Source: Galeopsis tetrahit
Taxonomy: Eukaryota; Streptophyta; Magnoliopsida; Lamiales; Lamiaceae
Direction: 5' to 3'
DNA: 64,000 nt
Assembly (NCBI GenBank): GCA_963675135.1
Contig: OY776128.1
Span: 71,988,670 to 72,052,669, forward strand
Position numbers and translations under genes: made by a program. The notes beneath the pieces were generated by a model. It was not told the origin of the DNA and searched no databases. It was given only the letters and a program-made list of their open reading frames with translations. Of this stretch, positions 1-13,700 are shown in pieces (the first letter of the stretch is position 1; each line of letters begins with the position of its first letter).

Positions 1-644
1 ACGTATCAAGTAAAATCAAAGCCAAAATCACAAGTTTCTTTTGTTGATCTACGAAGATCTCTACTGGGTTGGAGGTTTCGTGTTCGAAACTGGATCGAGC
101 CTTTCACCATTGACGAACTAGTAAGATCTACCCATTCACCATTGACGAACCCTTCACCATCGACGAACGATCGGTAGTACGTATTTAATTTTTCGCGTCG
201 AGCGTTTGTTTGTGTGTGATTTTTTGTTCATACTCATCCATTTTTTTTCTAGGTTTTAGGTTTCAAAGGTATCTCAGGCGTTTTTGGTTCATCACCGCGG
301 CGGTGACGAAAGAGACGCATGATCTATCATCGTGACGAAATCGATTGTTTCACCCTGTGAAAATTGAAAAATGACGAACAGAAATTAAGCTACCAAATTG
401 ATTTCAAATTTGAGAAATGTTTATTTTGCTACTAAGGTTAAAATGGGTATTTCGTATTTTGTTAGAGAAAAACAGAGCAACAAATTGGGGCTAATCTTAG
501 TTACATAAATACATATTAAACTGTCTTGAAGCAGTCTTATGATGCACAATTTGAGGTGGAGAAGATATCTAGTGTAAAAGTAAGACATCTAAACATAGCT
601 ATCAAACGTGGCATCAAGGGAGTAGTAATCCATTTGGTAAGTCT
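1..644. other. Intergenic, no gene seen
   Basis: No reading frame here has codon structure or a recognisable domain. The only pattern I see is three copies of a 16-bp motif, TTCACCATYGACGAAC, at 103-118, 135-150 and 153-168. It could be the edge of a gene or transposon lying mainly outside the window. Confidence 0.4.
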
Positions 645-647
645 TGA

Positions 648-1882
648 GGGCTCGTTTGCTTTAATGGACAGGATTAATAAATGATGATAGGATTTAATGG
701 GATTACAAATTATTATTATTTGAATTAAGTTATGTGTTTGGATTGTTGGATTCAAGTTTAAATATTATAGTGATAAGTTATTCTTTAATGTTTGGATCGA
801 GTGATTACTGTTAAAAATATACTAAATTGATAGTCGTTTCATTTTTCTTCACAACAATTTACACAAAACAAATTCTAGAAATTAGAGTTGGTGTGTTCTC
901 GGTGGTGATTCATTTCAACTCGATTCGGACTTGAAAGAAAAAAAATAACTTCGGAATTTCGATCGAAACAAAGTAGCAATCGAAACAGGAGAGAAATATG
1001 AATCAATACTTTCAGCAAGAAGAGTAACAATCAAAACATATAAAATAAAATACCAGTTGATATCAAAATCAAGATACTTGCCGAACTAGAATTAAAATTC
1101 AACCAAATAATGTACTACTACATTTTAAATTGATAATGATATTATTAAGGACAAAAATCATAGAAATTACATGGTGTTATTTTGAAGCTGGTTCAAGGAA
1201 CAAGCTTGTCAAAACTCCAGTAAAGGTGAATCTTCATAAAGGGGCCATAAGTTCCCAAATACAAGAGCCGCTACACAAGAGAGAGACAACAATTTTGTAC
1301 AAGAAATGTTTCTTGCTTCTCTCGTTGACACCCTCACTTTGTTTCTTCCACTCGTTTATGCCAGAGAACAGTGAAATTGAAACCATCTCTGAAAACTCAC
1401 ACTAAATTATTGCAATTAAACTCCAAATAAACCTAATCATACTAAAGATTAAACTCGCTGGAATTTCGATTGGGATCAGGATTGTAAAAAAATGGATAAT
1501 TTCCTCTACAGAGTACTTCTAGACGACGAAGATGAATTCGGGAAGGGAGGGAGAGAGAAATGTTGAATCTGGCCTCAATAGGGTTCGTGGTATATATATT
1601 GGCATTTCTGTAATTGCTTTGATTTTGAAGGGTGTCTTTGTCATTTTGTTTAAATATTTGAAGACATAGTGGTATTTACACACATTCTCGTTTTGTGAGA
1701 AAACTTCGGACAACATAATCTTACCCCCTCACCCTTGACCATTTGTCACGCGTATGCAGGATACTTTCCAAAATTAGACTCGGGCTGACCTCGAGTCCCG
1801 GGCTGTAATCTAGTAAACCAAATGCTGGACTAAGCTGTATAAAACAATCTATCACCACCTATCCAACAAACCAAACAACCCC
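648..1882. mobile_element. PIF/Harbinger-like non-autonomous DNA transposon
   Basis: The left end reads GGGCTCGTTTGCTTTAATGG and the reverse complement of the right end reads GGGGTTGTTTGGTTTGTTGG. Over the first 25 bases 19 match. The trinucleotide TGA lies directly outside both ends (645-647 and 1883-1885), which fits a 3-bp target duplication, although PIF elements usually duplicate TWA. The roughly 1.2-kb interior is AT-rich and has no transposase-like frame, so it would need a transposase from elsewhere. An hAT or other superfamily is less likely given the 3-bp duplication. Confidence 0.5.
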
Positions 1883-1885
1883 TGA

Positions 1886-2779
1886 GTATATAAAGGCTGA
1901 GCTACTTGTAAACACGAGGATCCATAAATTAGTAATCGCAGATTTAAGCTTGTGGCAAGAGTATTCCTTTTGGGCTCTTAATTGGGAGTTCGTTTATCTT
2001 TGACATTCTTGAGTTCTTGTATATCTTCGTGATAGCAAGTATTATCAATTGGTCCGACTAGGAGTTACTAGAGAAATATATTTTCTTTTAATTAGTCAAA
2101 TATGTGATATTATTAATGGTTTGGATATAAGGTATGCCCAACCAAAATAATTTACAAAGCAAAGTTGCAGAATCCCATTTTGAAAATTAAGAGCACATGT
2201 ATTGGATTGGACTGTTCATCCATACATTTTAAGGTAAGATGCTGCTCAATAGATATTTAACTATGACCCAGTTTTATAGTCTCCGACTTAAACTCCACCA
2301 TAATCTTCGGTATAGAGAGTATACCTCATTCTTGACGATAATAGTGTTCACCCGTAGTGAAGAAATAATTATTCTCTAAAAGGGTAGTTTTCACATTGAA
2401 AATCCAACGATGGTACTCAATTTCTTTTGAGTCGAATATTTCAAACTCAAGTCGAGTTGGTTTAGCCATCTGTCGGTCGTAAGCAAATGTGAATATGAAT
2501 TAGATTTTGAGAGCGAAAGTTACATATTTTTCAATGATTGTGAAAATGCTCCAACACAAGCAAAACTTAAGCTTCATCGGACATGTACATGCATATATTA
2601 ATTATATATGCGTACGCTTATAACACCTCGGGTGGCACAATATCAAATTCACACCTAGCAAATGAATTATGCACGTATACATAATTATATATTGTATTTA
2701 TCAAATGAGTCATTTTCAATACAACACTAGTCTTAATCCACAACGCCGGTATGTGCCAATTTTTCCAATTCCAATCTTA
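1886..2779. other. Intergenic, no gene seen
   Basis: AT-rich DNA without a convincing reading frame, RNA gene or repeat. It separates the PIF-like element from the truncated LINE. Confidence 0.4.
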
Positions 2780-3017
2780 ACCATGATCACAAAAAATGGA
2801 GAACTCTCCCAAATTTAATTCTAAGAGATTAGGTGTAGAAAAAATGATAGGCAGGGGTGATGGCTGTTTTGTTTTTAGGCCTACTGTTACTATACTGTGA
2901 TAGATGATGCTAAAGTCACTTTAGCCATCAAATATCAGCTAATGTATATAATTTGTGAATAACAAATTTAATTTACCGATCAAAAAAAAAAAAACCATGA
3001 TCACAAAAAATGGAGAA
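2780..3017 (+). mobile_element. 5'-truncated LINE 3' end with target-site duplication
   Basis: A perfect 24-bp direct repeat starting ACCATGATCACAAAAAATGG occurs at 2780-2803 and 2994-3017. Between the copies lies a roughly 190-bp body ending in TTTACCGATC plus an A tract (about 2981-2993). A poly(A)-ended insert flanked by a long direct repeat is the hallmark of target-primed reverse transcription, and the ACCGATC-poly(A) end resembles the tail of plant L1-type LINEs. The body is too short to code. A SINE is the alternative, but no A-box/B-box pair is visible. Confidence 0.6.
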
Positions 3018-3454
3018 AAATATGCAAATAATTACATAACCTGCATGACCGCTTCGATTATGCTTTACCGCTTGTTTTCCCTATACCAAATTCATACAAG
3101 TTACATCGATTGGCCGAGATTCACTTCCAGGCTTGGTCGAAGAAGCACCACGTTGCTATTCTCGCCTCTCACCTCATATCTAAGAGAGAAAATTGGTAGA
3201 CTCTTGAATTCAAGACTCTGCAATTCACTACTTAATTACATGTAATAGAATACGCAAAAATAGAAAAAAAAGAAAGAACACGTGTGACATAGGTGTTTTT
3301 TAATCCACTAGAGATAAATATGCATAGAATATAATAAAATGTCTAAATTGTCCCTCCATCAATTACACATTATTGAAGAAGGCACACTAATGTATTTTTC
3401 CTTCACCGTTAATCATTTTTAGGACAAAAATCTTAATTAATGAAAAAGAGGAAT
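3018..3454. other. Intergenic upstream of the PCFS4-like gene
   Basis: AT-rich DNA with no credible gene. Short frames across 2955-3245 start inside the LINE insertion and show no domain. Confidence 0.35.
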
Positions 3455-3680
3455 AAGAGAGTGGGCTTGGCCCGGCCCAGCCCAGCTATTTAAAGCCCAT
3501 TATTAATTCAATGCCGGCCCATCTAGAGAACGTCGATGTCCCTGAGTCTCGGGCCTTTTCTTTGACTCGTCTCGTCGTCTTTAACCGGTACAAAAATAAA
3601 CGGGTATTTATTTTAGGCGCCTCCTCCAAAGTCCCAATTCCCAATCACCATTCAACCCCCAAAAAACCCTATCTTTCTCT
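3455..3680 (+). promoter_or_regulatory. Probable promoter/5'UTR of the PCFS4-like gene (site II and telo-box motifs)
   Basis: A GC-rich cluster of TGGGCT/GGCCCA-type site II motifs lies at about 3462-3488, including TGGGCT at 3462-3467. A telo box, AAACCCTA, lies at 3664-3671 and is followed by a CT-rich tract typical of plant leaders. Site II plus telo box is a known pairing in plant housekeeping and RNA/ribosome-related genes and is bound by TCP-type factors. Transcription probably begins near the CT-rich tract, some 300 bases before the ATG at 3996. The exact start is inferred. Confidence 0.5.
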
Positions 3681-3995
3681 CTCTAGCCCCCTCTCTCACA
3701 CTCCGTGAGATTCAAATTCTCCAATTGTCTTTTGACGATACGCTCTTGATATTTTTTTCTCGTGTATGGTTCTGCCTGTACTGTTAGGAATTCTTTGTAT
3801 TCACCTGAAGATTTCTATTTGTAACTGTCGTTTTTTTGTTTTTCAAGATTCTGTAATTCTTTTCTATTATAAATAATCTTTCACAGTAATTGCTTAATTT
3901 TGTTTCAATTCTTTTAATTTTTTCCACTTCTACCTGTGGAGGACTGTAATCGTAGTTTTAATATGAGCGAGTGCTTAGGGTTTTTTTGATTTGTT

Positions 3996-6900
3996 ATGGA
4001 AATGGAGAGTACACGAAGACCGTTTGATAGATCTCTTTCGAAAGAGCCGGGACTCAAGAAACCTAGGCTTGGTCAGGACCCTGCTCCATCCGATCGCATC
4101 TCCAATGGACGTCCCGGATTTGTTCAACGCCCCGTTGTTTCAACCTCTGCCGGAGGTGGAGCCTCGAGAGAACTTAAGGAACGAGATTCGGAGAGCAGTG
4201 ATTCTGTGCGTGGGCCCTATCATAACCAACCTGGACTGCAGTTGCATCAGGAGCTGGTGACCCAGTACAAGACGGCCTTAGCTGAACTGACTTTCAACTC
4301 GAAGCCTATAATAACCAACTTGACAATTATTGCCGGAGAGAGTTTGCCTGCGGCCAAGGCCATTGCTGCCACTATCTGCGCCAATATTATTGAGGTGACT
4401 TTGATTTTTTAATTTTGCTGGTAGTATTTAGTGCTATCTGATGCTACTCAAATTGTACAGATGTGTAAATTGTAAATTAGTTATGGTTAATGGATTCTTG
4501 CTGTTATGAAATTTGAGACTGTCAGGAAATACCATTCCTTTATTTTCAGAAACTTTTGATTTTGCACTGAATTGTCCCATGATTGGATGCACGCAGTTGT
4601 TGTCTGCCATTACAACTATTTAATTCATGGATATATAATGCCAATAAAAATTAAATCTGTGATTTGTACCTGACTTATTATTCCCTTTGTCGTCCAATAA
4701 TATCGAGGTGCAAGGGAACTGGAGCTGAATTGCTCCACTATTGATCTTTATTCATAAACAATGCAAACGGTGCAAACAAATTGTAATTTTTAAGTCTTAT
4801 GCTTAACTAATTTGTCCTTGTTGAATATTTATTTATTTTAGACTCGTTGAAGAGTTTCTAATATCTTGTTTGCTACTTAGTTGAGTCTATAGTGAGATGG
4901 ACAAATTTTAATTCATCAATGTGTTTGCAAGTTTCTTTATCACTAAATATTTTGTGTGATCTGATGCTTTCTTCGATTTGAAATGAATATTTCTTGTTCT
5001 GATAGACCCGTCATAGAGATGGTTGTTTTAAGCCAAAGGGAGCGTGATTTCGTTCATGATTTTTTTGATTATGTAAATTGGATGTTTGTACATATATTTT
5101 ATCTCTGAGACTTATGCATTTATTTCAATTTATTTCCTGATTTCTATAGATGGATCTGTCTCAGGATTGTTGTAGAGTTGAGATACTGATATTTCACATT
5201 TGGAACTTACTCCATTTCTACTAACATATTATCTATATTTCCGCATATATAATATATACAATTTCATGTCCGAATATATATAGTTGGTAAGAAACATTAC
5301 AATTTACAAACTAGGGTTATATTTCATTTTTATGGAAGATCTGGTGATAATATTTTTGATGCTATGAATGTTGCAATTTGAATGGTTGGTTGTACTTATT
5401 TTCAGCTTCTACAGTTGAGTCTATGGAGAATATTTTCTGTCAAAGTTTCTGCCTTAGATACAATTTCAGGGCACTGAAAAATTGACTTCTGGTTTTTGCA
5501 TTGGACTGCTCCTTCTAGTTTTGTGTGCTTTATTCGTTTATGCCCCTATTTTTTGTATCAATTATTACTTATTATCTCATGACCGTCTCTGCCTGTTGAT
5601 ATTACGCCTGATCCCTGGAAATCATCTACAGGTCCCCAGTGAGCAAAAACTACCATCTCTGTATTTGCTAGACAGTATTGTGAAGAACATTGGGAGGGAT
5701 TACATAAAATACTTCGCTTCCAAATTACCGGAGGTCAGGCTTTATGATTTGATTTCTCTTGTTACTTGGGGTCACTTGGTGTCAGCACTTGTACCTTCTT
5801 TTCAGCAATTACTCTTTAATTATTTCAAAATGTTTGGAATAATTTGAGTTGGAGGTGCATGAAACATCCCTCCTCCAATTGGCATGTGCTGCCTGTTGAA
5901 TGTCTTGTCTGAATTTGCATAATTATTCTCACACTTATCCTTTTTGGGTGCATTTTCCAGGTTTTCTGTAAGGCATACAGGCAGGTTGATTCTACAGTGC
6001 ATTCAGGTATGCGCCACCTCTTTGGCACCTGGAAAGGAGTCTTCCCTCTACAAACACTTCAGCTGATTGAGAAGGAACTTGGATTCACAACTGCAGCCAA
6101 TGTCTCTGGACCCTCCAGACCTGACTCACAAGCCCAACGTCCTGCACATAGCATTCATGTAAACCCTAAGTATTTGGAGGCAAGACAGCGAATGCAGACC
6201 AGCAGGGTAAGGGGCCCATAGTTCTTTATAACCATTTCTGCTAATAAGTATTCTTACCAGTTATCAAATAAGTAAATTATAAGCTTTTGCTGATATTCTA
6301 GAACTATATAAAATCATATGCATTATTCTCTGTGAATATATCCTCTGGCCTTGTGATTGATTTTGTAGATTCTAGACCATAGACATAGAGATTGAAACCC
6401 ATCAGATGTTCTACTTTGCCATATGGTTTATCTATAAATTCAGCGTGATGGAGGCTAACCTTGTAGAATCATCTGTCTGTGAATTTGATCTAATAATACT
6501 TTACTTTGGTCTAACATGACTGGGAATATAAATATTTCATTTGGTTTGAGCATTTTCAAACTTCAGTTTTGCTATAAATAAACAAATCCCAAATGTTATT
6601 GTGTTGTCGGAAAGACTAAATAATTTTGGCCAACTTGTGTGTTTTAATTTCCATACTAATGACGTTAACACAATAAATAACTTCCCAAAATTTATTCAGA
6701 ACTTGTATGAAATTAGTAGCTTTTAAAGATTCATATCTGTTCCTGCTGTTTAAATTTGCCAAATTTTATATCAGACGGTCAAGATGAATACTTTTTGTGC
6801 CACAATGTATTGATGTCATGTATGAAGATTTTGACCCTTAGGCCTTAGCAGGGTCAGCATTGTTTAGTAATGCGGAACACAATAGCTCTTTATCTTGTGT

Positions 6901-9900
6901 GAATCATATGCTGTTCTCTAGTTGTGCTGACTTAATCTAATGAAGGCTAGAGGAGCTAGCAATGACACTAGTGGAGCCCTGATGAATTCCCACGAAGATG
7001 TTGACGCACTAGAGAGAACTAGTAGTATTAATTCTGGTAGATCATGGGCTGATCCTTATGCTCAGGTATGAACAGAAAATGTTGTCCAGGATGCTTTTGC
7101 TCTCATAATTCTTGAGTGCTCAAGGTACACCACACCATGGCACAAAGTTGTGCCCTGAATCCATGCCACCTGATGCTTTGCACACCTTATCAAAGTTAGG
7201 TGTTCAATTGCATGGGTTAATTCAATAAATAAGACATTGCTTTTTTAAAATAAATAAAAAAGTTTTTAAACCCAACTCTTCTCACATGCTGGGTGTACCA
7301 TGTGTATCTTCTTGTCATTGGACATGCCAATATTTGCTTCCCATTTCACTTCGTTGATAACTCTCTTTCTGCTTTAGTTTCTGTAATCTAGTTTTAAGTT
7401 GCTCAAAAACTTGCAGTCTATCCAGCATCATCAAGGAGACCAAGTAAATAAGCCGGTTCGTGACAAAAGTCCAAGTGTAGCATATGCAGATCCTGATTAT
7501 GGTTCCAGTGTATCAGGGCGTATAGGCTTGTCTGCTGCAAAAGTGGTTGAGCACCCTAAAGAGCCAGGATATGACCGGCCCTGGAATGATTCTGACAGTG
7601 ACATAACAGGGATTCCCCATCAGAAGAATGGTTTTGGTCTGAAACATGGATTGGATAGATATTCTGGGCATGAGTCCGCAAATTCTGACTTAGAATTACG
7701 GCACAAACAAAATATTTCTAGTAGAACCACTAATGGGATGAATGAGAACTGGAACAACTCGGAGGTGTATGTGTGGAACGAGATGAACTCCAGATCCAAT
7801 GCTCATACTGTAGCTGATGCCTCAGCTAAAGATCAATGGGAACCTGATAATTATGATAGATTGGTAAGTGTTATGAAGTTTTCATTCACAAAGTAGGATA
7901 TTGTGTCACCTCTGCATTTCTGTCCAATTTGTTTTTGCGCCTGTTTTGGTATATTGCACTGATTATTCCTATTTCTTGGGAATATCACTAGAAATTAAAT
8001 GTCAAGAATCAATTGAGTGTTCAAACAACAATTTGTTGCATGAAATGTTGTGTCAATGTCCGCGACAGTACCTGTATTTTGTATTCCGGCCAAAAAGGGC
8101 TTGTGAAAATAATTTGTTTAACGTCCTTAACAACATATCCAAGTTGTTGCTGATGATATCTAACATATGCACAATTGCACGTGAAGATCATGCTACCTCT
8201 GTGATGGGTCTAACGTGAATGTTGTGATTGTTACTTCTTGTTACTCAAGTTGAATCTAGTCATCTAGGCCCTTGCATGCTTGCTAAGCTAGTGTGGAAGA
8301 TTTTAGCTCTTTTAAAATGCTTTTCAAGGAATTTCATGATGTCCAGAACAGTGCCATCTATTTGAGTAGTGATCTGTTGTGTTTGGACTATCAGAAGAGG
8401 CAACTGACATAATTTTTATGACAAGGACTTGTTCCGAAAGCTGAACAACATGTCTTCTCCTAACATAACGTATTAACATGCCATTGAAAACTTCAAAACT
8501 TATCTATGGTTTTTAAATTTTCTAGCTACTGTGTGGCACTATGAATGACTTCCCCATTGACATTATACACTTCTAACTTATTATCTGTGTATCACCTTGC
8601 TTCAGTTGGGTGTATAAATTGCCAAGTGAAAATGTGTACTAAATAGTTTCATCAGCTAGCCATACTAAGTCTCCAGTCAGTGTTTTGATATATGGTGTGT
8701 GCCTTGTGCAGGACTTTGACGGCCATTTCCCAAGGCATCAAAATATGCACGGTATTGGGTCAAGGGACGATGATGAAGCCTCAGTCGATTCTATTTCAAT
8801 GGATCTGGGCCCAATGGCTTCTGGGGCTCAAGTGCCATCATGGTCCCAAAAGCATCATCCTTCAGAAGGAAGTATGCTTCCAGAGACCGGTAGAAACTTA
8901 TCAAATTATGAGGGGTATCCTTCTGGGTTGACAAGCTCCCAAGGTAATGTGGGCAGGACGCATTCCAAGTCACAGGTGGGCTCACCTCATATTGGAGCCC
9001 CAAGCTTTAAGCTTCCAACAAGCTCAATGCCACCGAGCAAAGTTTCAATAACACCAGATCGACAGACTATTGGAGCCCCATTATCGACACGATCGTTAAT
9101 GCACCAACGCCCCACCTCACCTTCTTTTCCTTCACATAATCCAAGTCATTTAATAAATAGTTTTGCTGAGCGCAATCCGACGGCTATGGGTCCTCCTACA
9201 GATCCAAGAAGGCGTCCAGGGCAAAAGAACATGGGTCGCCGTGATCAAGTGTCTGAGGATGTCAATCAGGATAGTACACAGAGGTTGCAACCCCCAAAGG
9301 TACGGCCTTCTTCTGCTTCGATACCTCCTATCCAGCAGAGGAAACGTGCTCCCTCTGCTCACCAGAGAAATCTTGAAATCTCAGAATTTGAATCAGAAAA
9401 TTTGGGCTCTGAAAGTCGCTCATCAATGGGGAATTCATCATCTGAACAGTCAAATCCTTTATTGGTTGACTCCCCTGGAAAATCCATTACTAGCAGTTTG
9501 TTGGATGCTTTCAAAAGTGGAATATCAGGTAGTAGTTCTCTCAAGGGTAGCTTAATTCCAAGTAAGCCTCCTGTTAAAGTTTCATCTTCTCAAAAGAAGG
9601 TAGAGCAGGCAGCCTTGACAACTGGTTTGTCTTCCTCATCTTTACCACTTATTAGTTCAGAACAGATGCCAAATGCAGTTAATTCCTCTAATCCCGTTTC
9701 TAGTCTTTTAAGCTCGTTGGTAGCAAAAGGCTTGATATCATCTTCTTCCAAGTCTGATTCGTTATCGTCTGCCTCACCTAAGATACCTGATCAACCTGTC
9801 AACAGTGTTCCTGGGATTGCAACCACTACTTCAGTTCCAGTTTCTTCTGTTTCAGCTACCATATCTAAACCTATCGTCTCGATTACAGCTGAGCTATCTT

Positions 9901-10785
9901 TGTCTCTCAAGTCTTCCGACGGTATTGCCCAGTCAACAACAAAGATAAAAAACCTTATCGGTTTTGAATTCAAGCCTGATGTAATTCGTAAGTTTCATCC
10001 CGATGTGATAAGTGATCTTCTCGATGACCTCCCACATCAGTGCAACATATGCAGCCTTCGTCTTAAACTCCAAGAACAGCTAGACAGACACATGGAATGG
10101 CATGCATTGAAGGTTCCTGAGATCTCAAGGAGGTGGTATGTAAGCTCAGTTGATTGGGTTGCAGGATTCGGTCAGCATTGTCTAGGGACTTGCCCTTCAG
10201 ACGTGTTAGGTGGGTCGGGTGAAATTTTAGAAAGTAGTGAGCCGATGGTCCCCGCTGATGAAACTCAGTGCGCGTGTATTTTGTGTGGGGAATTGTTCGA
10301 AGATTTCTACAGTCAAGAAAGGGATCAATGGATGTTTAAGGGGGCTCTTTACTTGATGCCATCCTCAGATGAAAGAGTTGGACTTACCAGTGATGCTTCT
10401 ATTTCGAGTCCTATAGTACATGCTAACTGTATATCAGAAGATTCTGCGCACGATTTGGGACTTGCTTGCGATGTTGAACTGGTAAGCAGTTAGTGGCTTT
10501 TTTCATGAGTTATAGATTTCAAAATTTGATAGAATTTCTTGTCTGTTTTGAAGTCATCTCTTATTGCAGTTGAGGCTAGTATGTATACATGTTGCTTATT
10601 TCACATGTTATATAATGTATGATCCTATAGGCTTTAAAAGTGCTGATATTAATGTTAGGTAGCTTTATGTTGGTCATTGCTAATTTTACTTTGTTTTCTC
10701 AATCTTTGTAATATTTTTCACCCCGACAATGTTATGCTCAACTTAAATATTTATCTTGGCTCTATTGTAGGTAAACAATGTGTAA
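3996..10785 (+). CDS. PCFS4: Polyadenylation and cleavage factor, PCF11 family (PCFS4-like)
   Basis: Seven exons: 3996-4394, 5632-5733, 5961-6206, 6946-7065, 7417-7863, 8712-10481 and 10771-10785. All six introns are GT-AG and phase 0, giving about 1032 residues. Exons 1-3 encode a CTD-interacting domain (about residues 86-220) that in this family binds the phosphorylated C-terminal tail of RNA polymerase II. The middle is Ser/Pro-rich and low in complexity. Exon 6 carries the conserved segment NLIGFEFKPDVIRKFHPDVI, a C2H2 finger (C882, C885, H898, H902) and a second zinc site starting C960/C963 before an FEDFY segment. In PCF11 this region contacts other cleavage factors. The nuclear protein acts in pre-mRNA 3'-end cleavage and transcription termination. 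Arabidopsis PCFS4 affects FCA alternative polyadenylation and flowering. It is longer than the Arabidopsis protein (about 800 residues), mainly in the linker. The last exon codes only VNNV and a stop, so the 3' end is the least certain part. Confidence 0.9.
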
Positions 10786-13700
10786 TATTTTCAAGGTGAG
10801 ACCTGCAGGTTGCAATGTACCAAAGCGTATAGAAATTTTATACGATCATCATCAATGCATACAGAGCTTGGCATGGAAGTCGATTGAAATTTTGTATGTT
10901 TACCATTATTCATCTTAATATATAGATATGATTGTAAGCTGTTGCTTGTAGTCTATTTATAACCTCTCAGGTTTTCTTGTTTTTTGTATTTCATCATGGA
11001 TGGGAAATTATAGAGGAGATTGCTTATAGTTCTTACTTTTGTTTTATTTTCATCCCCTTGTAGTTTGTTAACTTTTCAGTCTTGAAATTGATCTGGGCCT
11101 CTATCGGCATGTTTAAAGTAGTTAGAAGTGACAAAGGGCGGATTTAATTGCATCAAAGTGGTGAATCAGAGCATTTGTGAAGCGCACAGTTTTTGGGCTT
11201 GTTGAAAGCACTTGCGAAGAACACAGTTTATCTGTGGTAAACTGTTATTTTCTTGTCTGAGAGGCTGATATTAATGGTGCCAAATAATGGGAGATCACTC
11301 CTATTTTTGTGAAACCAAATACTATTAGCTTCATTGTGTAATCCACTATTGGTTTGTGCATTTGTTGTTATGCTTTTGGTTGGACTGTAATCCACTATAT
11401 AGGTATGTGCAATTGTTGGAAGTTGCAAAGTTATTGTTTAAAATTACAACGAGATTTTGAAATTCATCACTTGGCATCGATATTGATATCTTTTTATGAG
11501 AAACCTTCAGTCCAGTTCTTATTAATTGTTATTTTAAAAGTTCGTATTTTTTTTTGTGCGTGTGAAATCCAAACTTCATAATGCTGTAAAGACGCTCTAT
11601 AATTTCTTGAACATCAATAGACATACATTTTTTTTTATATAAAATACTTAATGTTTTGTGTGTTTGATTTTTGAAAAAGTACAAAATGCTTAATGTATGT
11701 ATGATCATATGTGTTTGTATGGATTGAAGAATATACAAGTACAAGTGTACCACCACAATTCTGATTTGTTTAAAGAATTTTAGGGTGTGAGATTTTTTAT
11801 TATGGTTTATCCAATTGAAAATAAATTTATACACAACTGGTTTTATAAAAAAAAAATGGAAATTTAATTCGTTCTAGTCATACATAAATTTGACTTTTCA
11901 GAAATAAGTAGAGACACAAAAGAGTAAATTATATGAATAAAGAGAGTATCAGTCGTGGCTCATGAGGTCCGTCACTATGTCACTTGCCATGCCTACTACG
12001 TACGATTTAACTAAAAGAAAATCAATTATTATTATTATTATTATTTTCTATTGATTGATTGTAAAACACATACTCCCTAAACATAATTTACTCATCCAGG
12101 GCATCTCCAAAAATGGGAGGTACGTAACTTGCCACCAAAACCATCCGTTTGTTATTAAATTTAATTTAAACAGTAATATTATTTCACTCATTCAACTTAA
12201 ATTTTAAAATTAAAAAAATATTCTTAATTTTATCCTTTTATTTTTCATTAGAATCAATCTAGTTCATAATTTCATATTTATATTTAAATAAAATAAAGAG
12301 TGATATGTTTAAGAAAAAAAATGAAAACATATTGATTTTAATGATATAAAACACCAAATTTTAAGAAAAGCCAAATTATAATGAAAATGACAACTGTCCT
12401 ACAATAAAGTCAAAAAACATTTTCTTTCTTTTAAAGACAAAAAAAGACTCTTTTGGAAGGGCGGAGTATCAAACTAGCTTATGAGCGTGAAAGGTGACGA
12501 ATAGCACTTATAAGTTCACTGAATTGACTTCTTTTTAGTATTTAATTTGACGGACAATAATTCTTTTTAAAAAAAAGAAAAGAAAAAGAAAATCACGACT
12601 CTTGCTGTCTAATAGAATATTGATTATTGTGTTAGTATTATTACCTTGCTAAATAGAATACAACCATATTATGTATAACTAATTTGTGATCTCTAAACAG
12701 GGTTAATAATTGAAGGCTAAAAAGTGGCCTACCCCGCATGATTTTTGTGAATATTTTCTTTCTTTTTATGGTTTCTTTCTTGTGATCGGTCTGCCTTTTT
12801 TATTATTGTTAGTTTCTCTTTTTAGAGGTACTATCTTCACGCAACATTATTCATAAAAAAAAAAAAGTACTACATATACATATATCAATTGTTTCACTAC
12901 ATTATTACACGAGTTCTTCGCAAGAGTGTACATTAACAAAAATAGTTAATTGTTTTTCTTTTTTTTTGGTATATATTGAATTGTGCTCTTAAGTGCATAA
13001 ATAAAATCAAGTGCACAATAAACTACTCCTTTTAGAAATAATATTAGGTGTCTGTATAGCCTATAGTTGTTATGCTTCCTCACTTGAAGAACTAATAATC
13101 GGAGGTGGAGAATACAATTTTTTTTGATATACCAATACCACACTGATCAAATAGAAAAATATAAAAAATACCGATTAACGAAATCTGTATACTTTACACA
13201 TTAAAGAAATTCGGTAAAAAGCATGTATACTAAAAATTCAGTAAATCGGTATTTTAGTGTGAAACTAATTAAAAAAAAATATGTATAATTTTTACTTATG
13301 CATCTTTTATCGACTATAAGTCTATAATTATATATACATATATAAATTTTATTGATATGTAATTAAATAGTAATTATTTTATAAAACTCGACATAAAATA
13401 TTTATACATATTAAAATGTATCGAATTTTATATTATTACTCTCTCTATATAAAAGGTATTTAAAAAAAATAAACACCTAAAAAATTGAAATATTTATGCT
13501 GGTTGATCTTATATTAAGACCAAACCTGTCTCTTGCTCAATAGAGAATGAAATAAGTTAAACAAATTATAACCAATTTAAAATTGGTAGGACGCCTCTTC
13601 TATAAACAGCACTGTCTTTAATCGTAAAAAGAAAGGGTTAGATTAACGGTAAATTATAACTACTGAAGTTGTAAGAAGTTTTTTTAACTTTTTTTTTGAA

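Noticed and set aside
1130..1405. 91-residue frame inside the PIF-like element
   Set aside because: No similarity to transposase motifs and no gene context.
5482..5847. 121-residue frame across part of the PCFS4-like gene
   Set aside because: It runs from intron 1 through exon 2 into intron 2. Only the middle 34 residues, which are in the real frame, match the CTD-interacting domain.
7901..8218. 105-residue frame between PCFS4-like exons 5 and 6
   Set aside because: It lies entirely in an intron bounded by good GT-AG sites and has no domain.
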